The notes under the pieces are model-generated. The model saw nothing but the letters and a program-made list of their open reading frames with translations. It made no database searches and was not told the origin of the DNA. DNA of 64,000 nt from JAKZVK01 sp965248255 (GTDB lineage Bacteria; Acidobacteriota; Terriglobia; Bryobacterales; UBA6623). Where the stretch lies: assembly GCA_965248255.1 (NCBI GenBank), contig CBDFIW010000004.1:248001-312000 (forward strand), in the 5' to 3' direction. This document shows, piece by piece, positions 1-9,085 of this stretch. Position numbers and translations under genes: made by a program. How positions within the stretch are numbered: the first letter of the stretch is position 1; every line of letters starts with the position of its first letter.

Positions 1-1117
1 CGGAAAGCATAGAGGTCGTCGGACTTCGTAGGAACGGCGAGCGGTTCCCTGCGGAGCTGACGGTAAGCCACATGACATTCGGCGATCCACCCCTGTGGAC
101 CGCCATCATCCGAGACGTTTCGGAGAGAAAGCAAACCGAGGAGGCACTCCGGAGAAGTGAGGAGCGTTATGCCCTCGCCGCCCGGGCGGCCAACGACGGG
201 CTCTGGGATTGGGATCTCAAGAGGACACGATTTTCTTCTCCACCCGCTGGAAGGCGGCCCTCGGATACAGCGAAAAAGAGATCGGCCCGCATCCCGGCGA
301 ATGGCTCAACCGCATTCACGAGGAGGATCGGCCGCGGTTTGACGAGGCGCTAGATGATCATCTCCAGGGCCGCACTCCGCACTTCCAGGCTGAATACCGC
401 GTGCGCCATCGAGATGGCATCTACCACTGGATGCTAGGTCGGGGCGCGGCGGTGCGTGACGACATGGATAGGGCGATCCGCATCGCCGGGTCACAAACGG
501 ACATCACCCCGCGAAAGAGGGCCGAGCTCAAGCTCGTACGCGAAGCGTCGCACGACTCTCTGACCGGGCTCTACAATCGAACTCACTTCCTGCGCGAACT
601 CGACCGGCTGATCGAGGAGCAAAACGAATCAGACCGTGACTTCGCGCTCATGTTCTTGGACCTCGATTACTTCAAGAACGTCAATGACAGTTTGGGCCAT
701 CAGGCCGGGGATCAGTTCCTGGTGGCCGCTGCCGAACGAATCAAGGATGTGCTCCGTCCCCGTGACACGCTCGCGCGGCTCGGAGGTGACGAGTTCGCAA
801 TCGCAGTCCAAGACGTGAACAATGCTGCGGGCGCTACTCGGATTGCGGATCGCATCCAGGAAGGGCTTGCCCAAGCTGTGATCGTGGCCGGTACCGAAGT
901 ATTCGTAACGGTAAGCATCGGCATCACGCTGGCAACCCAGCAGGGCAAGACCGCCGAACGCCTCGTCCGCGAAGCCGACAGGGCAATGTACAAAGCCAAG
1001 GCCGCCGGCAAGGGGCGCTACAACGTATTCGACGATGTCGCAGAGCCGATTGCGGACGGCGTACCGGCGCGATTCGACAAGGCCGTAGGAGTGAGTGCGG
1101 GAGTGGGCAGGCTGTGA
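1..1117 (+). pseudogene. PAS-GGDEF diguanylate cyclase, 5'-partial and frameshifted
   Basis: By family this protein makes cyclic di-GMP from two GTP. The 5' end lies outside the window. From base 3 an open frame reads PAS-core sequence (VVGLRRNGERFPAEL, then IIRDVSERKQTEEAL) up to about base 225, where a second PAS domain starts (GLWDWDLK). Its continuation (DTIFFSTRWKAALGY) lies in another frame, so one base appears to be missing near 222-230. The second frame then carries the rest of the PAS/PAC region and a GGDEF domain with DLDYFKNVND and an intact GGDEF at 782-796. An RxxD inhibitory-site motif (RPRD) lies five residues before GGDEF, so product inhibition is expected. The stop overlaps the next gene by four bases (GTGA). 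The frameshift may be real or a sequencing error. The catalytic domain itself looks functional. Confidence 0.8.
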
Positions 1118-1626
1118 CTGTTCCCATCGTCCTGTTCGCATTGGTGCTCGTGATGGCCGTCGGGCTGGCTCTGGAGTTGTTGTGTCTTTCGCGCGCGACT
1201 CCGAAGCTCGAGGAAGGCTCGGTCCTGGCGAACCAGACTCCCGACCCCAAGCGCTACCAGGTGATCACGAGGCTATTGGCACGCGACGGCCGTTCCAGCT
1301 GGATGGGAAGCTTCTCCAGAGCCCGCCGTAAACTCTTGCGTCGACACCTTCGGCGTACGAAGAACGACTTCCTCCGCACTTGGTCTCTATGCCGGCTTCT
1401 GGCGCCCTACATCGAGGATCCGGACTTCGGAGTCCGTATCTTCCGTGAGCTCTTCTCTTTCTACGGGCTTTACGCGGCGATCTGGCTGCGGCACCTCACT
1501 CGTGGCCGCGTCGCTTTTCGCTTGGAGGCTCCTGAGCTGGTGGCTCTGATGGATCGCATGAGCGAAGCCGCCCAAGCCGCCCTCTTCAACGCGCAGGATG
1601 TCGCATTACGCTCGTTCGACGCCTAG
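1114..1626 (+). CDS. hypothetical protein with N-terminal membrane anchor, coupled to the diguanylate cyclase
   Basis: This is a 170-residue protein I do not recognise. The GTG start overlaps the stop of the GGDEF gene (GTGA), so translation is probably coupled and the two genes share a transcript. Residues 3-24 form a hydrophobic stretch (IVLFALVLVMAVGLALELL) suited to a single N-terminal membrane segment. The rest is basic and then mixed helical, with many Arg, Leu and Phe residues, and no catalytic motif is visible. It ends five bases before the convergent pgk stop. Coupling suggests a role tied to c-di-GMP output or localisation, but that is inference from position only. Confidence 0.7.
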   Translation: MTVPIVLFALVLVMAVGLALELLCLSRATPKLEEGSVLANQTPDPKRYQVITRLLARDGRSSWMGSFSRARRKLLRRHLRRTKNDFLRTWSLCRLLAPYIEDPDFGVRIFRELFSFYGLYAAIWLRHLTRGRVAFRLEAPELVALMDRMSEAAQAALFNAQDVALRSFDA

Positions 1627-1630
1627 CAGG

Positions 1631-2818
1631 TCAGCTTTGCGTCAGGCCGCCGAGCGCTTGAACACCGGGGAGTTTTTCGCCTGCGAGGAATGCCAAGCAG
1701 GCGCCGCCACCGGTTGAGATGTGGCTGATCCCAGAGGTAACGCCGGCGGCCTTGACTGCCTTCTCCAAGTCGCCGCCGCCGACAATGCTGGTCGCCGACG
1801 AACGGGCGACCGCCTTTGCGACTTCGATTGTGCCTCGCGCGAAGGGTTCGATCTCAAGGATACCCATCGGCCCGTTCCACACGATCATCTTGGCAGCTTC
1901 GACATTGGTTCGGTAGGCGGCGATTGTCTTGGGGCCGATGTCGACGCCTCTCCAGCCGTCGGCGATCGACCCGTCGAAGGTTGTGACCTCCGCCTCGGTG
2001 TTAAGGTCCTCGGCGACTAGATGATCGACGGGCAGGATGAGACGGTCGCCCGCAGCCGCCAGCAACTCGGCCGCAAGATCGACCTTGTCGTCCTCGACGA
2101 GAGAATCTCCTACCGACACACCCTGTGACTTGAGAAAGGTGTAGGTCATGGCGCCGCCAATCAGAACACGATCCGCGATCCCGAGCAGCTTCTGGATCAC
2201 ATCGATCTTGCCCGAGATCTTGGCTCCGCCGATGATGGCAAGATAGGGATGCTCGGGGTGCTTCACGGTCAGGGTGAGGTGCTTGAGTTCCCTTTCCATC
2301 AACAGGCCCGCCGCAGCCTCTCTCACATACGGGACGATGCCGGCTGTCGAGGCGTGGGCTCGATGGGCCGTGCCGAACGCGTCGTTGACATAAACATCAC
2401 AAAGTGACCCCAGCCGCTTCGCGAACTCGGGGTCGTTTGCCTCTTCACCCGGGTCGAACCGCAGGTTCTCAAGCAGCAGTACCTCTCCGGGTGAGAGCGC
2501 AGCGGCTTGCTTTGCGGCCGCCTCGCTCGTGGCATCGCCACCCAGCTCAACGGGAAGCCCGAGCAGTTCCGCTAGTCTGGCCGCCACCGGCTTCAGGCTC
2601 ATCTGAGAATTCGCCTTGCCCTTGGGGCGCCCAAGGTGAGACGCGAGGATCAGCGCCGCTCCTTTGTCGAGGGCCATCCGCACCGTGGGCAACGCCGCGC
2701 GGATGCGGGTGTCGCTGGTGATGGTTTGGCCCTCGGAGTCGAGCGGAACGTTGAAGTCAACTCGCAGGAAGACCCGTTTGCCCTTCAGGTCGAGGCTGCG
2801 GATCGATCGATAGGGCAT
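1631..2818 (-). CDS. pgk: phosphoglycerate kinase
   Basis: Cytosolic glycolytic enzyme that interconverts 1,3-bisphosphoglycerate plus ADP and 3-phosphoglycerate plus ATP. At 395 residues it has the normal bacterial length. The N-terminal substrate domain has the signature RVFLRVDFNVPLD and the basic-patch segment LASHLGRPKG. The C-terminal nucleotide domain has VDHLVAEDL, VWNGPMGILE and the glycine-rich SIVGGGDLEKAV, followed by the family tail ISHISTGGGACLAFLAG. It lies 86 bp downstream of gap on the same strand, the usual gap-pgk order, so the two are probably co-transcribed. The 3' end converges on the 170-residue hypothetical gene with a 4-bp gap, leaving no room for a separate terminator. 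Confidence 0.97.
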   Translation of the reverse strand: MPYRSIRSLDLKGKRVFLRVDFNVPLDSEGQTITSDTRIRAALPTVRMALDKGAALILASHLGRPKGKANSQMSLKPVAARLAELLGLPVELGGDATSEAAAKQAAALSPGEVLLLENLRFDPGEEANDPEFAKRLGSLCDVYVNDAFGTAHRAHASTAGIVPYVREAAAGLLMERELKHLTLTVKHPEHPYLAIIGGAKISGKIDVIQKLLGIADRVLIGGAMTYTFLKSQGVSVGDSLVEDDKVDLAAELLAAAGDRLILPVDHLVAEDLNTEAEVTTFDGSIADGWRGVDIGPKTIAAYRTNVEAAKMIVWNGPMGILEIEPFARGTIEVAKAVARSSATSIVGGGDLEKAVKAAGVTSGISHISTGGGACLAFLAGEKLPGVQALGGLTQS

Positions 2819-2904
2819 CGACGTAGAAGCAGGAGCGGCAGAGGCGCGGCATGTCGCGTGGGTCGACAGTCAGGAATGCCTGTTGCCACCCCAGCCCGTG
2901 ACGT

Positions 2905-3900
2905 TTAGCTGATGCGCCGAATGAGGTCCACGACACGGCTCGAGTAGCCCCACTCGTTGTCGTACCAAGCCAGCACCTTGACCATGTCGCCGTCCATGAC
3001 GCGGGTCATCGAGGCGTCGACGATCGACGAACGAGAGTCGCGCTTGAAGTCGCTCGAAACCAACGGTTCTTCTGTGTAGCCGAGGATCCCCCGCAGTGGC
3101 CCTTCGGCAGCTTCCTTGAGCTTGGCGTTCACTTCCTCCGCCGTGGTGGACGTACCAAGGACGGCGACCAAATCTACCACTGAGACGTTGGGCGTCGGCA
3201 CGCGGATAGCGAACCCGTCGCACTTGCCCTTGAGGTCGGGCATGACAAGACCGATGGCCGAGGCGGCGCCGGTTTTCGTTGGGATCATGTTCAAGGCGGC
3301 GGCGCGGGTCCGGCGAAGGTCGGAGTGGGGCAGGTCGAGCGTGGGCTGGTCGTTGGTGTAGCTGTGCACCGTGGTCATCGTTGCTTTGCTGATTCCGAAG
3401 TTCTCGTGGAGCACCTTGGCGACGGGCGCGAGACAGTTGGTGGTGCACGAGGCGTTCGAAATCACCCTGTGTTTGCCGGGGTCATATTGGTCGTCGTTGA
3501 CGCCCAGCACAAGGGTGATATCCTCCTCTTTCGCCGGCGCCGAGATAATGACCCTTTTCACACCGTCGCGGAGATGCTTCCCGGCATCGGAACCCTTGGT
3601 GAAAAGTCCGGTCGATTCGACGACGACCTCCGCGTTGACCAAGCCCCAGGGAATCCGGCCCGGGTCACGGTCGACGAACACCTTGAAGGGGTGTCCGTCC
3701 ACCGAGATACTATCGTCCGTCGAGGTCACTTCGCTGTCGAGGTTGCCCAGCACGGAATCGTACTTCAGCAAGTGAGCCAGCGTCTTCGTGTCGGTAATAT
3801 CGTTGACGGCGACGATCTCGACGTCCGGCCGGCCCAGCGCGGCACGATACACATTTCTCCCGATACGGCCGAAGCCGTTGATTCCTACTCGTACTGCCAT
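2905..3900 (-). CDS. gap: glyceraldehyde-3-phosphate dehydrogenase
   Basis: NAD(P)-dependent glycolytic dehydrogenase that converts glyceraldehyde-3-phosphate plus Pi to 1,3-bisphosphoglycerate. The 331 residues start with the Rossmann motif VGINGFGRIGRNVYRAAL. An Asp at the end of the second strand (AVNDITD) favours NAD. The active-site motif SNASCTTNC holds the nucleophilic Cys at about residue 152, and the catalytic His is in TTVHSYTNDQ. The C-terminal family motif WYDNEWGYS is present. It starts 20 bp downstream of the membrane-anchored gene at 3921-4751 and precedes pgk, consistent with a leftward operon. Nothing in it looks damaged. Confidence 0.97.
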   Translation of the reverse strand: MAVRVGINGFGRIGRNVYRAALGRPDVEIVAVNDITDTKTLAHLLKYDSVLGNLDSEVTSTDDSISVDGHPFKVFVDRDPGRIPWGLVNAEVVVESTGLFTKGSDAGKHLRDGVKRVIISAPAKEEDITLVLGVNDDQYDPGKHRVISNASCTTNCLAPVAKVLHENFGISKATMTTVHSYTNDQPTLDLPHSDLRRTRAAALNMIPTKTGAASAIGLVMPDLKGKCDGFAIRVPTPNVSVVDLVAVLGTSTTAEEVNAKLKEAAEGPLRGILGYTEEPLVSSDFKRDSRSSIVDASMTRVMDGDMVKVLAWYDNEWGYSSRVVDLIRRIS

Positions 3901-3920
3901 TATGGGATCTGCTCCAGGGG

Positions 3921-4751
3921 TTACTTTTTCTCGTTGAGGTCTTCTTCCTGTTTTACCAGCCCACCAAGCTTGGCGTAACTTTCCTTGATGCGGATGACTT
4001 CACCGTCCTCAAACGTCACGAAGATGATGGAGCCGGGAGGAACGCCGTAGATCCAATCTTCGGTCTCGATGCCGTCGTCGAAGTCACGGGCCTTCTTGGC
4101 GGGTTTGCCCTTGGCTAGCAGAACAGTGTCCTTGTCCATGCCAACCATTGCACGCTCTTCCTTAACTGCCTCTTGAAACTCCTCGGGTAACTTCTCGACG
4201 AAGAGTTCGGTGGCCGAGCGCTGGTTGAAATCGAGGTAGGGCGCAAGCAGCTTCTTGACTTCGTCGGAAGTCAGCGGCGGGATCGCGTCGCCGTAGGCCA
4301 GAGCAAGCTTGGTGCCGCCGGGTGCATAGACCGAGGCTCCTTGCCCCAGCGTGGTTCCCCGCCTGGAGGTGCCCGCGACCTGAACGCGGTGCCACCACTT
4401 GCGCCCTCCTTTGATGCCGTGATTCAGCTCAAGCACGAGCCGCCGGCCCTTGAACTCGATCTTGGTGATCTCCATGAGGTCGCCGACGCGGGCGGCGGGG
4501 CCGTGCTCGTCCATGGCATCGAGCCACTGATCTTCATCGTGGCCGCCTTTGGGGTTGAGAGTGAGCGCTTTCTTCGAACGTGGGATGACCATCTTGGCGG
4601 TGGCATGTTCGGCCATCATCTCTCGGACCAGATAGGCGCGCTGCTGCTCGCTGATCTGCTGCTTGGCCACCAACCCGGATGCGATCAGCAGCGCGGCCAG
4701 CCCCAGGGCATACACACGCCCTACCGGGCGGACCATCGAGCCGCGAGCCAT
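3921..4751 (-). CDS. membrane-anchored protein of unknown function
   Basis: Product of about 276 residues. A longer frame extends upstream, but ATG at 4751 overlaps the CPBP stop codon (TAATG), the hallmark of translational coupling, so I start there; ATG at 4760 is an alternative. Residues near 10-28 (VYALGLAALLIASGLVA) form a signal anchor or uncleaved signal peptide, followed by a charged linker. The middle has a beta-rich segment (FKGRRLVLELNHGIKGG). The C-terminus (EDWIYGVPPGSIIFVTFEDG) resembles the outer-membrane assembly SmpA/BamE-like fold, where a short link sequence reads out a GxP turn. That resemblance is only suggestive. It lies between the CPBP protease and gap in a leftward run. 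Confidence 0.7.
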   Translation of the reverse strand: MARGSMVRPVGRVYALGLAALLIASGLVAKQQISEQQRAYLVREMMAEHATAKMVIPRSKKALTLNPKGGHDEDQWLDAMDEHGPAARVGDLMEITKIEFKGRRLVLELNHGIKGGRKWWHRVQVAGTSRRGTTLGQGASVYAPGGTKLALAYGDAIPPLTSDEVKKLLAPYLDFNQRSATELFVEKLPEEFQEAVKEERAMVGMDKDTVLLAKGKPAKKARDFDDGIETEDWIYGVPPGSIIFVTFEDGEVIRIKESYAKLGGLVKQEEDLNEKK

Positions 4752-5728
4752 TAGTCCCATAGTCTCACCGATTGATCTGAAATCCGAGGCAGCTTCAACA
4801 CGCCGACGATGGCGACCGCCACGGCAATCGTCACCAGCAAGCTCGCCTCCGGTCCATAGTCGCCACCGGTCCACAGGGGCGGTCCCATCGGCACGAGCTT
4901 GAAGTCCACTACCCTGATTCTAATGCCGCTGAGGCTCGCGCCGATAGCCACCAAGGTAAAGTTCCATCCGAAATGAGCGCCAAACGGCGACCACAAAGAC
5001 CGGCGCCGCACCAGAAGGAGCCCGAAGAGGCCTCCGAAAAGGGCCGTATTGAGCAGACCGACGTTGGAGGCGTTGGGGTTGTCCGCATGCAACAGGCCAA
5101 ATAGCGCTGACGTACCCACGATCGCCACCACCGGGTTCGTAGCGCGAATCAACTGCTGCAGCCCATATCCTCGGAACAACAGTTCCTCCCCGGCAACGCC
5201 AAGCAAGAGCAGCATCAGCACGGGGACCACGCCGAGCGACAGAGCGGTCGCCGCTACCGAGTCTCCGGCGATGGCGGCGCCGCTGGCCTGTTCCTCGATC
5301 CTGAGCCATCCGGCGCCCCACTGTGTTCCAAGCACACAGAGAGCAATCGCACCGCCGATCGCTGTTCCCGCGACAAACTCCCGGGCCGCGGAAGCCTCGA
5401 ACGAGAGCCCCAAATCTCGGAGTGGTCGTTGTTGGCCTACTTTCATGAAGAGCGCCGTTGACGCCGACACGGCGAGAAGCAGCGATACGATCGAAAGCAG
5501 TAACCGGTCAGCGCCGGCGGCGAAAAGGACAGCGCCGCAGGGCCACCACAAGACGACAGTGATAAGACTGAACAGCGCCGCCTGGAGCAACCCGGATCGA
5601 AAGCGCCGCATCCCGTCGCGGAGTTGGGATGGGCCTTCGAGCGACGGTTGACCGATGGTCCCGCTCAAAGGTTGTGATTCAAGCAGACCGGCCTCGGTTG
5701 GGCTGTCGTTGTCGAGCGGTTCAGACAT
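4751..5728 (-). CDS. CPBP family intramembrane glutamic protease
   Basis: 325-residue polytopic membrane protein of the CAAX/Abi (CPBP, Rce1-like) family. All three signature motifs are visible: EELLFRG with tandem glutamates at residues 181-182 and Arg186; FGLLH at 210-214; and HFGWN at 252-256. Together they form the glutamic-protease active site within the bilayer. About seven hydrophobic segments are present. The first 45 residues are soluble and Pro/Ser/Glu-rich. The family includes prenyl-protein proteases, bacteriocin self-immunity proteins and regulators, and the substrate cannot be read from sequence. Its stop overlaps the start of the downstream anchored protein, so both are probably made from one transcript. 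Confidence 0.92.
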   Translation of the reverse strand: MSEPLDNDSPTEAGLLESQPLSGTIGQPSLEGPSQLRDGMRRFRSGLLQAALFSLITVVLWWPCGAVLFAAGADRLLLSIVSLLLAVSASTALFMKVGQQRPLRDLGLSFEASAAREFVAGTAIGGAIALCVLGTQWGAGWLRIEEQASGAAIAGDSVAATALSLGVVPVLMLLLLGVAGEELLFRGYGLQQLIRATNPVVAIVGTSALFGLLHADNPNASNVGLLNTALFGGLFGLLLVRRRSLWSPFGAHFGWNFTLVAIGASLSGIRIRVVDFKLVPMGPPLWTGGDYGPEASLLVTIAVAVAIVGVLKLPRISDQSVRLWD

Positions 5729-5821
5729 AGGGACGGGCGAAGCTTCAGTCTATCTCGCACTTGCGGAGCCAAAGCCCTCCGCTTCGACGTCGAAAAGGTG
5801 CGGCCGTCCGATCTCGAACTA

Positions 5822-7549
5822 TCAGTTTCTACTGAGGGCCTTCTTGAACTTGTCGACCGGCAATGTATTCAGCACGTCCGACGCTTCGAGCCAACCCCGG
5901 CGCGCTGTCAGCACTCCGTACTTCATGTTCTCGAGGTGGCGCGTGTGATGGGCGTCGGTCGAGATGACGAACTTCACCCCCTTGGCGTGCGCCATGCGCA
6001 GATGGATGGGGTCGAGATCGAGCCGCTCCGGGCTGGCGTTGATCTCCATTCGAACCCCACGGCACCCCGCTTCGTTGACGATGCGCTCGAAGTCGTACGG
6101 ATACGGTTCGCGCCGCAACAATAATCTCCCTGTCGGGTGACCCATGATGTTGACGTAAGGGTTCTCGATCATGCGCAGCAAGCGGTCGGTCATCTCCGCC
6201 TCTTCCATGTTCATGTAGCTGTGCACGCTTGCGATTACGACATCGAGTTGCGCTAACACCTCGTCGTCGATGTCCATGCGACCGTCGCGAAGAATATCCA
6301 CCTCGCAACCGCTGAGGATGGTCAGTTTCTTGAACTTCCCTGAAACCTGCCGGACCTGCTGCATCTGATCGAGCAGGCGCTTCTCGTCGAGCCCATTGGC
6401 CATCGCGAGCGCTTTCGAGTGGTCGGTGATGGCGATGTAGGAATAGCCGGCCTTCTCCGCGGCTTCGGCCATCTCTTCGATCGAGTAGCGCCCGTCGGTG
6501 GCGTGCGTGTGCATGTGGACGTCGCAGCGCATCTGCTTCTGCTCGACCAGGTTCGGGAGCGTCCCCTCCAGCGCGGCCTCGATCTCACCCGTGTTTTCGC
6601 GCAGCTCGGGGGCGATCCATGGCAGCCCGAGCTTGTCGTACACTTCTTCTTCGTCGGCTCCGGCGACCCTCTCTTCTCCTTCGCTGCGGAACAGGCCATA
6701 TTCGTTCAACCGAAATCCCATGCGCACGGCGCGGTCGCGCACCGCGACGTTATGCGCCTTGCTGCCAGTGAAGTAGAGCAACGCAGCCCCGTAACTGCTC
6801 TCGTCCAGCGCGCGGACGTCCACTTGCAGGCCCTCGGACCCGATCTTCGCGCTGGCTTTTTTATCCCCGTGGCCGAGCACTTCCGAGACGCCAGGGAACT
6901 TCACAAAGTGGTCGAGCGCGGAGGATGTTTTCGAGCCTGTGACCAGCAGATCGACGTCGCCGATCGTCTCCTTCCCACGTCGCAGGCTGCCCGCGGGTGT
7001 GACTCGATCGACGCCCTGGACCTCCAAGAGGTAGTCGGCCAGCTCTCGCGCAGAACGATCGGCGAAGTTGATGAGGAAGCGTCCGGCGCTGCGCTTGTAG
7101 CCTTCGATGCCGCGCAGAATCTTCTTCTCCAGCTTCTCGCCCATGCGCGGCAGCGCGCGCAGCTTTCCGTCCCGGCAGAGCTGCTCGAGACCGTCGATCG
7201 TGCTGACCCGGAAGTGGCTGTAGATAGCAGCGATGCTCTTTGGCCCGAGCCCGCCGATCTTGAGCAGCTCGAGCGCCGTTGGAGGATATTTCTCCAACAA
7301 CTCGTCGCGACGGCTGAAGCTTCCCCGCTCGAGTAGCTCGCCGAGATTCGCCTGCATGCTCTTGCCGATACCTCGAATCTCGGTCACCTTGCGCTCGGGG
7401 TCTCGGACGATATCCGCAATGCGCTCCGGACAGGAGTCCACAGCGATGGCCGCGTTGCGGTAACTGCGGACCCGGAAGCCGTCAATGTCGGCGATCTCCA
7501 TCAGATCGGCGGTCTCGTTGAGGATGTTGGCGATCTGCTTGTTGGTCAT
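5822..7549 (-). CDS. polX: DNA polymerase X family protein with PHP domain (PolX)
   Basis: 575-residue repair polymerase of normal bacterial PolX length. The N-terminus has helix-hairpin-helix repeats (IRGIGKSM, IGGLGPKSIAA). The polymerase X nucleotidyltransferase core carries GSLRRGKETIGDVDLLVTG, with the metal-binding DVD pair and the following FTGSKAHN segment. The C-terminal third is a PHP phosphoesterase domain with DVHMHTHATDG, ITDHSKAL, GCEVDIL, IASVHS, MGHPTGR and STDAHH as metal ligands. By family it works in base-excision repair gap filling, with 3'-5' exonuclease or AP-endonuclease activity from PHP. It starts a run of leftward genes, and 93 bp separate it from the CPBP gene. Confidence 0.96.
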   Translation of the reverse strand: MTNKQIANILNETADLMEIADIDGFRVRSYRNAAIAVDSCPERIADIVRDPERKVTEIRGIGKSMQANLGELLERGSFSRRDELLEKYPPTALELLKIGGLGPKSIAAIYSHFRVSTIDGLEQLCRDGKLRALPRMGEKLEKKILRGIEGYKRSAGRFLINFADRSARELADYLLEVQGVDRVTPAGSLRRGKETIGDVDLLVTGSKTSSALDHFVKFPGVSEVLGHGDKKASAKIGSEGLQVDVRALDESSYGAALLYFTGSKAHNVAVRDRAVRMGFRLNEYGLFRSEGEERVAGADEEEVYDKLGLPWIAPELRENTGEIEAALEGTLPNLVEQKQMRCDVHMHTHATDGRYSIEEMAEAAEKAGYSYIAITDHSKALAMANGLDEKRLLDQMQQVRQVSGKFKKLTILSGCEVDILRDGRMDIDDEVLAQLDVVIASVHSYMNMEEAEMTDRLLRMIENPYVNIMGHPTGRLLLRREPYPYDFERIVNEAGCRGVRMEINASPERLDLDPIHLRMAHAKGVKFVISTDAHHTRHLENMKYGVLTARRGWLEASDVLNTLPVDKFKKALSRN

Positions 7550-7834
7550 TGCCGGAGCGCTGGCAGCAAGGAGCCGGGTGAGATCCAGAATATCAAGTCG
7601 GTCGCGGGCGAGGCGTCGTACCCCGTGAAGCTTCGATGCTGCAGGCCTACACTCAGAGCCGCAAGCGTGAGCTTGCGTTGCGCAGTTGCGGTGGTGAGGG
7701 TCTCACCGGGCGCAACCCAGTATCCGGGTTGGTGCCGGTCAGAGGGTACGATGCGACCTCAAACGGGCTCAGCGTAGGCTGACACCTGCGGCCTTGAGTA
7801 CATCCCTGCCGCCAGTTCGCAGACTCCAACGCAA

Positions 7835-7862
7835 AGAGCCCCCGCCTTCCGGCGGAGGCTCT
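7835..7862 (-). terminator. rho-independent terminator of the M48 protease gene
   Basis: On the minus strand a GC-rich hairpin (arms AGAGCCTCCGCC and GGCGGGGGCTCT with a short GGAA loop and one mismatch) is followed by TTTG. It lies 34 bp past the stop of the M48 protease gene. The rest of the 347-bp interval between polX and this gene (7550-7896) shows no gene I can support. Confidence 0.75.
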
Positions 7863-7896
7863 GCTGAATCCAAAAGGTTCGAGGAGCGCTGGACGC

Positions 7897-8928
7897 TCAC
7901 CGCCGCTTCAGGGTCGGGCGATCGTCGTCCCCTTCCTCGCCGCCCTCTTCGCCGCCGGTGGAGTCGTCGGCAGGGATCGTCCCACCCGATGTCGTTCGCC
8001 GTAGCCGCGGCCGGTTAGGATCTTCTTGCGGCTTGCGGTGGCGGTTCTGGGCCACGAGACGGTTTTTCACGTCGAGGAACTCCGACGTGCTGACGACATA
8101 CTCGGGCTTGTTCGGCAGCAACTGGTCGATCAGCTTCTGGCTCTTCTTGATGCGTGACTCGTGAGGCGGGTGGCTGCTGAACAGCTTCGAAATCGTGCCC
8201 GGCTTCCGCTTCTCGTCGGCCTGCATCTTCTCGAAGAAGTCGATGAATGACGTCGGATCATAGCCCGCCTTGTAGAGATATTGCAGCCCAAGAAGGTCGG
8301 CTTCCTCTTCGGCCTTGCGGGTGAACCGGATGAACCCGATCGGGATCGCGAAGCCCGCGGCCGAGCGAATACCGTAGCCGGTCCAGCCCCCCATGAAAAT
8401 CAGTGGAATCGTCGCCAGATTCAGGATCTGCCCCTTCGTGGCCTGCTTCGTGCCGTGCCGTGCTGCCACATGGGCGATCTCATGAGCCATCACTCCGGCG
8501 AGTTCCGCCTCACTCTCGGCCCGAAGGAATAGGCCGGAATTGACGAAGAAGAAGCCGCCCGGTAACGCGAACGCGTTGACGGTCCGGTCATCAATGAGCT
8601 TGATGGTGAAGGGTACCTTGGAGTCTGAATTCCTGACGAGATTCTGACCCACGCGATTGACGTACTCGGCGATGATCGGGTCATCGACAATCTTCGAGTG
8701 TCGCTCGACTTGTTGGGCTAACTGCTTGCCCAGGCCGATCTCCTTCTCGAGCGAGTAGAAGTTGATCCCCTTGCCGACTTCGCGGTCGCCGATCGCTTCG
8801 ACGTCTTCTTTCTTGTTCTTCGGCTTTCGCTTGCCTTCGCTGTCTTTCTTCGGCCCAGCGACAAGAGAGAAAGGGAGCGCGAACGCCAGTACTAGCGTCA
8901 GCACCATCGACCTGCGGCGATCAAACAT
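7897..8928 (-). CDS. M48 family metalloprotease, exported
   Basis: Zinc metalloprotease of the BepA/LoiP/Oma1 type. I start at ATG 8928 because AAGGAGG lies at 8934-8940 with ideal spacing; the frame is open 84 bases further but that part is not protein-like. The product is 343 residues with an N-terminal signal sequence (MVLTLVLAFALPFSLVAG) and then a Lys-rich linker. The active site is HEIAHVAARH, zinc-binding His149 and His153 with catalytic Glu150. The third ligand is expected in the EEEADLLG segment. The C-terminus from about residue 300 is low-complexity and charged. Family members degrade misfolded envelope proteins in the periplasm. A clear terminator follows the gene. Confidence 0.93.
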   Translation of the reverse strand: MFDRRRSMVLTLVLAFALPFSLVAGPKKDSEGKRKPKNKKEDVEAIGDREVGKGINFYSLEKEIGLGKQLAQQVERHSKIVDDPIIAEYVNRVGQNLVRNSDSKVPFTIKLIDDRTVNAFALPGGFFFVNSGLFLRAESEAELAGVMAHEIAHVAARHGTKQATKGQILNLATIPLIFMGGWTGYGIRSAAGFAIPIGFIRFTRKAEEEADLLGLQYLYKAGYDPTSFIDFFEKMQADEKRKPGTISKLFSSHPPHESRIKKSQKLIDQLLPNKPEYVVSTSEFLDVKNRLVAQNRHRKPQEDPNRPRLRRTTSGGTIPADDSTGGEEGGEEGDDDRPTLKRR

Positions 8929-9085
8929 CACGGCCTCCTTGTGAGGGCCCGGCTCGCTTGGCGAAGGCTCACCGGCCCGTGGTTCCCTATCTAGTATATC
9001 GTCACGATGCAACCCAGTACACTCAACTATGGTATCGCTCCGGAACTCTTTGAGGTTACCGAAGATCGAAGCGTAAGAGCGGTCG